The notes beneath the pieces are model-generated. The model had not been told where the DNA came from. It saw only the letters and a list, made by a program, of their open reading frames with translations, and ran no database searches. This document shows positions 56,567-64,000 of a stretch of DNA of 64,000 nucleotides, piece after piece. The position numbers were made by a program, and so were the translations under genes. Source of the DNA: Chlorophyllum brunneum. Lineage: Eukaryota; Basidiomycota; Agaricomycetes; Agaricales; Agaricaceae. Within the stretch, counting starts at the first letter, position 1, and every line of letters starts with the position of its first letter. The stretch is taken from NCBI GenBank assembly GCA_963576785.1, contig OY756139.1, forward strand, positions 4,340,001 to 4,404,000, in the 5' to 3' direction.

Positions 56567-57730
56567 ATGAGCAGCAGTAGCTCATCAAGAACACTGAGAA
56601 GACCAAGAGCTCCAAGACCAACAGACATCCAGGGATCACCAGTAACCACTGGATCCAAACAATGAACAGAACCAGAAATCCCTGAAGGCCTTAAGCAGCA
56701 GAAATCCAATCACAGCATAGACAAAGACACAGCTCTTTTTGAGACTCTATTTGACACAGAAATCACTGAAGCCACATCCGACATAGAAGTTGCCAAAGCA
56801 CTATCCAATATAGAAATTGCCGAGACACATGAGAACGAACACAGTGAACCAGAGACAGAATCAGAAATGGCTGATGAAATTAACTTCCCAAAGAACCTAG
56901 CCCCGGAACCAGGATACTTCAATAGAGATAGAACCAAGTTTGATGATTGGTGGAGAGCAATGTCCTTATAGACACTCTTCAACAAGATCGATGATGATGA
57001 ACAAAAAATAATTGGAGTATTAGCACAAATGAAAGGAGGACTGGCAGGTCCTTACGCCAATGCCAAGTTACAAATGATTCAAGACAAGAAAACACTAGCA
57101 TTTGATGACTTCACAAAGGAGATGGTAGCTACTTTCTCCTTGGGGAATAGGCAAGCTATAGCAGAAGGAGAAATTGAGTTGTTCAAACAGGGAAAGAGGA
57201 ACACCATAAACTTCTTAATAGAGTTTGAAGCATTGAAAACCCAAGCAGGAACAGATGACGGACATGCCATATTCCTCCTCAAATGACACACCAGAGCAGA
57301 CATCATCCGAACCATAGTAGGCTATCTGTCAGCCTCAATCCCAGACACATACAGCAAATGGAGGAACATGATCCTTGCAGTAGGACAAGGATATGAAACA
57401 GCAGACATCACCTGAGGAGACATCAGGACAAGCACAGAAGTCACATATGGAGGTGGAGGACAACCAATGGAGATTGGTAGACAGAGGGCAGACACCAATC
57501 AGAATGGCAAACCAAGATGTTTCAACTGCAACCTATATGGACATATTGCCAAATATTGCTGCAAGAAGACAAAGGTCACATACACCAAAATAATGTGCTA
57601 TAATTGTGGCAAGCAAGGCCACATCTCGAAGAACTGCAAAGCACCAAAGAAAGCACACATCAGAGAGGTCACTGAGGAAACTGAGCAAGAAGAAGAGGCA
57701 AAGGAGGATTTTGCCAAAGGCTCTGAGTAG
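56567..57730 (+). pseudogene. gag: A3 gag, broken
   Basis: Stops at TGA 56663, TAG 56969 (Trp in A1), TGA 57284 and TGA 57413; otherwise collinear with A1. Both CCHC knuckles are intact (CFNCNLYGHIAKYC, CYNCGKQGHISKNC). The frameshift stem-loop is conserved near 57716-57747 with an inner GTG/CAT pair. Confidence 0.92.
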
Positions 57731-59006
57731 GTGCAAACCCATGAGCCAATAAACCTAGAGTCTCTGTTTTACTTCACAATAGATGATATGTGATTCCACA
57801 GAAAAGAAACTCGACATGCAAACTTCTCCTTGATTCAACAATCAGAACAGCAAAAGGACCTAAACAAATCACTACACTGGTAGATTCCAGATGTACCCAC
57901 ATGTGCATAGCACAGAGAATAGTAGAAGAAGAACAAATCACAACCAGACCCCTCAAAACCCCAATACAAGTAATCAACACCAATGGAACTGAAAACAAGA
58001 AGGGAGAAATAACAGACATGGTACAACTGGTATTAAGCAATGGTAAACACATGGAAGAAATCGAAGCAATGGTAACACAACTGGAGAGCACAGACCTATA
58101 CCTCGGACATGACTGGCTAGTCAAACACAACCCGGAAATTGACTGGACAAACAACATAATATACTTCAACAGATGCCCGAAGGATTGCACCACACACCAC
58201 AATGATATATGATTCAACAAGAGAATATGCACGATCAAGGAACACATAGAGGAAAAGAAAATGGACCAAACCAACCCAGAAGACCTACCAACATACCTAC
58301 AACAATATATGCACCTGTTCAACACAAAGAACTTTGACAAACTACCCAAGCACATGATATGGGACCACAAAATAAACCTGTCAGAAAGTGCACCACTGGT
58401 ATTACAGTCCAAAGTCTACCTGATGACAATAATGGAAAAGCAAGAACTATAGAAATTTCTCAACAAGAATATCACCTCAGGACAAATTCGGCCATCACAA
58501 TCCCCTTATGCAACCCCATGCTTCTTCATACCCAAGAAAGATGGAACCAAGCAACTAGTACAAGACTACAAAAAACTAAATGAATGCACAATTAAGGACA
58601 AAACACCACTTCCATTGATAAGCGAAGTTATTGACAGACTCAAGGATGTGAAAGTTTTCAACAAACTTGACATTATTTGGGGATACAACAACATTAGGAT
58701 CAGAGAAGGCAATGAATGGAAAGCAGTGTTCATAACAAACAATGGACTATTTGAACCAATAGTCATGTTTTTTGGAATGAGTAACTTGCCAGCAACATTC
58801 CAAAGGATGATGAACATGGTCTTCCGAGAGATGTTACATGAAGGAGCAGTCATCAACTACATGGATGACTTTGTCATCCCTGGAACCACACAACAGGAAC
58901 TTGAAGACAGGACAAAACAATTTCTTGATATTGCAGCAAAACACCAACTGTATTTCAAAAGATCAAAGTGCTTGTTTGACATGAAAGAGATACCAATATT
59001 AGGATG
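57731..59006 (+). pseudogene. pol: A3 pol (protease and RT part), broken
   Basis: In the -1 frame to gag. Protease reads DSR instead of DSG. RT is present to YMDDFVIPG and beyond (HQLYFKRSKCLF). Stops TGA 58210 and TAG 58450 (CAA in A1). It ends where LINE L8 begins, within the segment equivalent to A1 9820-9835. Confidence 0.92.
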
Positions 59007-59680
59007 AAAGGCAGTGTTGGTCGGACTTGTTGAACCAAGCCAGAAGCACCTTCAAAGTGAGGATGGATTGTCACTGGCAGGAGTGCAGCAAACAGTCAAG
59101 TAAAAGCCTAGAGGCTGCAAGGGAGTTGGTAAACACATGGATGTGCTCAACCAGGTTATAGTCATTGGTGGCAAATACCTTGGTGATTCCCAGGTATTGC
59201 ACAACTAGTTCCGTATTGGTAGAAGTTGTTCCTCTGAGCCTCTTCATGATAGAGCTTCCTCTGTCTAAGTGTCGGATAGTAGCTGCTGCTGTGAACTGGC
59301 TGGCAAGTGGGTTGGGGTTGGGGTGGACCAATCCATCCGTGCCTATGATAATGGACTTGGGGTCTGTCATCGCATTCTTCGTTGCATCATCCCAGAGCAT
59401 CTTCGAGAGGTGGGGGTTGTCCCGGTTGAATCCTATAAATGATACATTAGTAGGGAAGTGGTCAAGTAACCTATGTCCAGGCCAGAAAGTTTTGGAAATG
59501 GAGTTAAAAGATTCTACATAGCAAGTCTCGGGGGTGGGGCGCGCAACATCCATCACAGCTCCAAGTGTCTTCTTCTTCTGAGTCTCTGTGAAGTTCTTGA
59601 TGTGAAGTTGGTGGGGGGAAGAATGATACTCTCTCATCAATCTTGCCAGTGCATGTTCATCATCCAAAGTGTGAAGCCTC
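59007..59680 (-). pseudogene. L8: LINE RNase H fragment (minus)
   Basis: Reads from LHTLDDEHALARLMREYHSS through GTDGLVHPNPN, TELVVQYLG and HVFTNSLAA. The right end is cut by the copia-3 LTR (copia-3 inserted here); the left end is truncated against A3 without 3' UTR or poly-A. Confidence 0.88.
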
Positions 59681-60251
59681 TGTTGAAGTTCGGACATATT
59701 CTAGAAATAGACTATGAAGTCATTATGATAATAATAGACTGATCCGTTACTTTCCAGTAACTTCACTTCTGTAGTAACTTCCTATAAGTTGCTCTGCATA
59801 CGATGAGAGTCATAAGTACTTGATAGATTATTCTACATAGTACCAATGACTAGATACTATGTTCCACAGTACTCCGCAGGCACTACACCACAGTTAAAGG
59901 GAGTCATAAGGAACAATCCATGCAATGCTAGTATTTTATGTAGTATGACTCGCCTATGTTACAATATGTATATAAACCCCATGTAGCAGACCTAGTTCTG
60001 CATCTTGTTCAATCGAACAACTTCTTCATCATTGCCTATCTCTTTGAGTACAACACCTCCATCGATTTAATCAACTTTGACCTCTACTCTTCTGACGTTA
60101 ACCGCTTTATCAATAATATCTGTTTATCTGAATTACCTTTCTACAGGTATCATATAGAAGCTTATTATCTTGGTGAGTAGACCCTACGTTCTCTCCCACT
60201 GCGTTTACTGCTGCCCCCAGCAAACAACTCGTTACGGTCGTTTTCTCAACA
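59681..60251 (+). repeat. Copia-3 5' LTR (571 bp)
   Basis: TGTTGAAG...CTCAACA, homologous to the other copia LTRs. TATA near 59968 (TGTATATAAACC). Confidence 0.94.
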
Positions 60252-60263
60252 GGTTATGGGCCC
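60252..60263 (+). other. Copia-3 primer site, half-tRNA(iMet) type
   Basis: GGTTATGGGCCC immediately after the LTR, identical to that of copia-1. Confidence 0.72.
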
Positions 60264-60411
60264 CGGTAGCCTTACCGATGGTTAAACCATTATCATCCCC
60301 TCTAACCGAGATAGGATGATAGGGCTTCACCTAACAGAGTTATCCTTGCATTTTGATCATTGCTGATACTAGAAATTTCTTCTAGAAAGAAATTCACTTG
60401 ACGAAGATATT

Positions 60412-63400
60412 ATGTCTACAAATAATATCATCGCTGGTTTGCCTAAGCTTAACGGGCCGAAGAAGTATGCGTTCTGGTCTAGAAGGCTTCAGGATGCCCT
60501 TACCCTCATTACTGTCACTGGTTCCGACCAGTCTGGATGGACTGTGACAGAAACAGATCTCTCTCCGGCCAATCCTCTCGCTTTAACAGATGAGGATAGA
60601 AGGAGAGAACAATTGAGAGGTCAGGCATTGGCTGTTATGAATGGCACTTTACCTGATTCCTTATTACTCCATGGACATGACACTCCTGGAGACCTTTGGA
60701 GTGATTTGAAAACTCGCTTTGGGACACCTACTCCCGCTGCGGTATATTCAATCTTACAAAGGATGCTGCGAAAGCGCATCTCAGGGAATCAAGATCCAGC
60801 AATGGATCTAGCTGAATTGAGAACGATGGCTTCCCAATTAGAAACAGCTAAAGTTAATTTGCCAGAAGTTCTTGGCGCGATGATCACTTTGAACGCATTA
60901 CCACCTGATTGGAATGCAGTGGCACAAACAACATTGGCAAATAATCACGATGTTGTAGACATGACCTGGGAGGTAGTTCAGCAGGCTATAAATGCTGAGT
61001 GGTCAAGACGTGAAGGGTCAAGACCTAACATGTCTAACCAACAAGCATCTTTCGCTGCCACTGCCAACTACCAATCTCGCCCTCAGGGCAACTTCCCCAG
61101 GACTTGCCCTGGACCACCCTGGAACCGCTTCCACCCTGGAGGCGATACCAGGGCCCAGCCTGCGAGAGGACCTCGCCACCCTGCCAATCCGAGTGGGCAG
61201 CCCCCTCAGCCTTCTCCTCCTACTCCTACCTGGATTAACATCCAGAAGAAGAAGAAGAAGCCCAAGAAGCGCCAGGGTAAACCACAGGCCCACATGGCGG
61301 GCTTTGCCGCTGCCATGGAACCAGTGGTCCGTCACCTCTCTGGTCCGGGGGTTCCCCCCTTCGACTGGATGAGGCGCATGGATGCGCTTCGACCCATTCC
61401 CGCTCCCGCTCCTCCAACCACTCGTGTACTAGTGAGTGAGAGACCCAAACCTCTTACTTGGGTTAATCCCAAGAAGGTCCAGCAGGCACGAGAGAAAGCT
61501 CGTGCTGAGCTCGAAAAGAAGGTACGTGCTGAGGCACGAAACTTATGCTTCACCGCCCTTCTTGAGAACTCACTGCGGATTCAACAGGTAATCACCTGGC
61601 GCAATCGCGTCACTGGTCCTTCGCCTATGCAAATGGTGAAGAAATGTGCTCTCGATCGTTATGATCGACGGATGCACGAGGTCTCTCATCCCCGCACCCC
61701 ACAAGGACGATCGGTGACACCTCCCGGTGCACCTTCTGTTCCTTCTGGACACCCCCCAGGTTGTACCTGTGAGGGACACACGAGGGTGAGTAAATGGTTT
61801 CTAAAGCATAGTAACCCCGATATTAACGCGACTTGCGTCCGCTTCACTTTCCTCTTACCCATTGGTTCGCCATACACCTTATTGGTTTCTCCCAAATTTG
61901 GGACGAAAATTAATTTGGCTATGCACCATGTGGTAAAGATTCCAAGCATGGACTCCGTCGCCCAGGGTGACTCACTTGAACCCGGAGAGGTTCAGCTGTT
62001 CTACCTTCCTCCTCGAGAGGAAATAGTAGCACCGGCTGTCAAGACCTACGAAGAGGAGTTTCCTCCTCTTCCTAGGGCCTCCCCTCCAACAGAGCGCTTC
62101 CAGAGTAAGAGATACTCTCTTACTCAGAAGAACAAGACCGCTGATAGGCGACCTGCCACACTTACAGTGTTGGTAGACAAAGCCTTCAAATGGCTTGAGA
62201 GCGAGAAGGAGGTCGACGACCTCATGGCACTGGCTCAGGATGTTGCCTACGACATCCGCGACCCCAGGAACCCTGCGAACATTGCAGGACCCTCTTCTGG
62301 ACCTCTTCCAAAGTCCCCCAAGTCCGAACCCTTTGCTTCGGCACCTCAATCAGAGGTGTCTCTCGGACTTTCATCGACGGACTATGGAAGCGACTTCAAA
62401 AAGAAGGGAGGAGCTGGGTACATGATTGATTTGATCTCAGATACTCTTACTAACCCTGATACACAGTCCTGTCACCAACATGCCAACTGGCCGACTTCGC
62501 AAGAAGAAGGGCAAAGGCAAGGGGAAGGGACGTCGGGGGCCGGGCATGTAGATACACTATCGGGATCTTTAGGATCCCATAATCATGTATTTTCGTGTCG
62601 GACAATGAATGAGAAGTGTTTTAACACTTCTCAATTTTCTTGCTTCTCTACGCAAATGCCTGATCAGTATTTAAGAGTACCGGATCAAATAAGATCTCGA
62701 TCATTAAGCAATGATCAAATCATAACGCCACTAGAAGAATATAGTGACGTATGGTTATTAGACTCAGGGGCATCATGTCATTATACCCCTTATGCAGAAG
62801 ACTTCATCAACTTCAAAGAACTCGAAGTTTCAATCCCAATTAAGACTGTAGGAGCACAAGGCCCCTACCTTAATGCAGTTGGTCTTGGCGCAGTTATGCT
62901 TAAGCATAGAGTCTATAACAGGAAGACTGACAGCGTTCAACCAACGCAGATATTAATATATCCAGTCTTCCTACTAAAAGGAACCTCTGAACGACTAATG
63001 TCAGTGGGACAGTTATGCCAAGATGGCAAAACTGTTAGAACAGATGCCAACGAATCAGTAGTTGTTGATAGCGAAGGAAATGCAATTCTTCAAGCATATC
63101 CTTCAGCAAGTTGTAACACTACTCTACATTTTGTTAATACCAAAATTGTACATTCGGAACAAGCAGCTATGACTGCAGATCCAATTGTTGGCTACAAAGT
63201 TGTACATGCGAGATTAGGACATCCCTCTAATCGTATCCTCAATCATTTTGAGAAAAATACGATTGGGTTTACTCCAGTGCGAATTCCCGAGCAAAAACCA
63301 GTCTGTGATGGTTGTGCCAAAGGAAAGATGCACCAGAAACCCTTTAGAGAGAACCCTACATGCGCAAAGCGTCCATTTGAAAGAATTCACTCAGATTTAG

Positions 63401-64000
63401 TTGAACTTCCGATTCTTTCTTACCATAAATTTAAATGGGTCATGACCATAATGGACGACTTTTCCTCTCATGGATGGATTCGCTTCCTCCATAAAAAGTC
63501 AGAAGCAGCACAAGAAATGAAAAATTTCATAACCTTAATTCAGACTCAATATGAGACTAAATTAAAATATATCTGCACTGATAGAGGAGGAGAGTATGCA
63601 ACTGACGAGTTGCAATCTCATTTGCGCTCATTAGGGATTATACATGAGACTAGTGCACCGCATATACACCAACAGAATGGTCGAGCAGAACGCTTGAACC
63701 AAACTTTAATGGATAAAGCAGAAGCCATGCAGCATCATGCTTGTATTCCTGATGGTTGGTGGGAGTTTTCTATAGATCATGCGATACTTATCTATAATAA
63801 AACACCGGTATCACGGCTCATGTGGAAAACACCTTATGAAATATTGAATCAGAAGATTCCAGATATCTCCAAAGAGAGAGTCTTTGGCTGCGGTGCTTAT
63901 GTCTTTCTCCCAAAAGAGATAAGAGACAATAAACTGACAGCGAAGTCAGAACTCATGATTTTCCTTGGTTGGACATCAGACAGGAAAAACTACCGTTTCA
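60412..64000 (+). CDS. Copia-3 Gag-Pol, open to window end (partial)
   Basis: ATG 60412 opens a frame with no stop through base 64000, at least 1196 codons. Gag N-terminal motif GLPKLNGPKKYAFW; capsid-like region to about residue 200; Pro-rich linker; KKKKKPKK at about 279-286. No standard CCHC knuckle is found; a CTCEGH motif near 450 is the closest. About 500 residues after the basic run are unrecognised. Then protease DSG 784-786; integrase zinc motif H932, H937, C965, C968; integrase D995, D1057, E1093 (35 residues between the last two). RT and RNase H are expected beyond the window; copia-2 shows them. Gag and Pol share one frame, as in Drosophila copia. It appears intact and probably recent. 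Confidence 0.93.
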   Translation, partial: MSTNNIIAGLPKLNGPKKYAFWSRRLQDALTLITVTGSDQSGWTVTETDLSPANPLALTDEDRRREQLRGQALAVMNGTLPDSLLLHGHDTPGDLWSDLKTRFGTPTPAAVYSILQRMLRKRISGNQDPAMDLAELRTMASQLETAKVNLPEVLGAMITLNALPPDWNAVAQTTLANNHDVVDMTWEVVQQAINAEWSRREGSRPNMSNQQASFAATANYQSRPQGNFPRTCPGPPWNRFHPGGDTRAQPARGPRHPANPSGQPPQPSPPTPTWINIQKKKKKPKKRQGKPQAHMAGFAAAMEPVVRHLSGPGVPPFDWMRRMDALRPIPAPAPPTTRVLVSERPKPLTWVNPKKVQQAREKARAELEKKVRAEARNLCFTALLENSLRIQQVITWRNRVTGPSPMQMVKKCALDRYDRRMHEVSHPRTPQGRSVTPPGAPSVPSGHPPGCTCEGHTRVSKWFLKHSNPDINATCVRFTFLLPIGSPYTLLVSPKFGTKINLAMHHVVKIPSMDSVAQGDSLEPGEVQLFYLPPREEIVAPAVKTYEEEFPPLPRASPPTERFQSKRYSLTQKNKTADRRPATLTVLVDKAFKWLESEKEVDDLMALAQDVAYDIRDPRNPANIAGPSSGPLPKSPKSEPFASAPQSEVSLGLSSTDYGSDFKKKGGAGYMIDLISDTLTNPDTQSCHQHANWPTSQEEGQRQGEGTSGAGHVDTLSGSLGSHNHVFSCRTMNEKCFNTSQFSCFSTQMPDQYLRVPDQIRSRSLSNDQIITPLEEYSDVWLLDSGASCHYTPYAEDFINFKELEVSIPIKTVGAQGPYLNAVGLGAVMLKHRVYNRKTDSVQPTQILIYPVFLLKGTSERLMSVGQLCQDGKTVRTDANESVVVDSEGNAILQAYPSASCNTTLHFVNTKIVHSEQAAMTADPIVGYKVVHARLGHPSNRILNHFEKNTIGFTPVRIPEQKPVCDGCAKGKMHQKPFRENPTCAKRPFERIHSDLVELPILSYHKFKWVMTIMDDFSSHGWIRFLHKKSEAAQEMKNFITLIQTQYETKLKYICTDRGGEYATDELQSHLRSLGIIHETSAPHIHQQNGRAERLNQTLMDKAEAMQHHACIPDGWWEFSIDHAILIYNKTPVSRLMWKTPYEILNQKIPDISKERVFGCGAYVFLPKEIRDNKLTAKSELMIFLGWTSDRKNYRF

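Larger units (their letters stand above)
56169..59006 (+). mobile_element. A3: decayed Ty3-A, 5' LTR to RT
   Basis: Full 5' LTR, PBS TTGGTAAAGTGT (56475-56486), gag, and pol to mid-RT, then a junction with LINE L8. CTGAC precedes the LTR (56164-56168). CpG-poor relative to A1. Confidence 0.93.

Noticed and set aside
1..64000. tRNA or rRNA genes, CRISPR arrays, terminal-inverted-repeat DNA transposons
   Set aside because: No cloverleaf, rRNA core, spaced short repeats or transposase seen on reading both strands.

Overview
The window is a graveyard of nested retrotransposons from a fungus, most likely a basidiomycete (Agaricomycete). The grounds are Tad1-like LINEs (APE endonuclease, reverse transcriptase (RT), RNase H), chromodomain Ty3/Gypsy elements with Tf1/sushi-style self-priming signals, and a 51-nt GT-AG intron in one host-like remnant. 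The species cannot be named from sequence alone, and no intact ordinary host gene is visible.

Four families are interleaved. (1) A Tad1-like LINE has eight copies, L1-L8; L1 and L3 keep their 5' ends and the others are truncated. (2) Ty3 family A has A1 (6903-13380), complete with LTRs, TSD, PBS, PPT and intact gag, pol and a third ORF, plus decayed A2 (51076-52952) and A3 (56169-59006). (3) Ty3 family B is decayed: B1 (13842-16523, minus), B2 (33721-36634, minus) and B3 (36643-51075, plus, split by three LINEs). (4) Ty1/copia has copia-1 (24631-29039, broken), copia-2 (29040-33520, minus, broken, running into a 200-N gap), a solo LTR (42006-42578) and copia-3 (59681 to the window end), whose single frame is open from 60412 to 64000.

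Layout: 1-6320 L1 (minus); 6321-13841 L2 split by A1; 13842-16523 B1; 16524-23304 L3, forming a 6.3-kb inverted repeat with L1; 23305-24630 a spliced, Cys-rich host-like gene fragment cut by copia-1; 24631-33520 two facing copia elements; 33521-33720 assembly gap; 33721-36634 B2; 36643-51075 B3 with L4, L5 (carrying the solo copia LTR) and L6; 51076-52952 A2; 52953-55120 L7; 55121-56168 a second host-like remnant; 56169-59006 A3; 59007-59680 L8; 59681-64000 copia-3.

The most interesting signals are these. Both Ty3 families carry 12-nt self-complementarity between the predicted mRNA 5' end and the primer site. Family A has a gag/pol -1 frameshift region with a stem-loop whose pairing is kept by paired changes in three copies. 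Each Ty3 family has an unrecognised extra ORF after the chromodomain. The family B U3 contains eight TGAAAC boxes. The copia family has a primer site matching an initiator-tRNA anticodon region and about 500 unrecognised residues between gag and protease. Every in-frame TGA in the LINE and copia wrecks that could be compared with a paralogue at the same codon, and that I checked, lies opposite CGA, a methylation/deamination signature.
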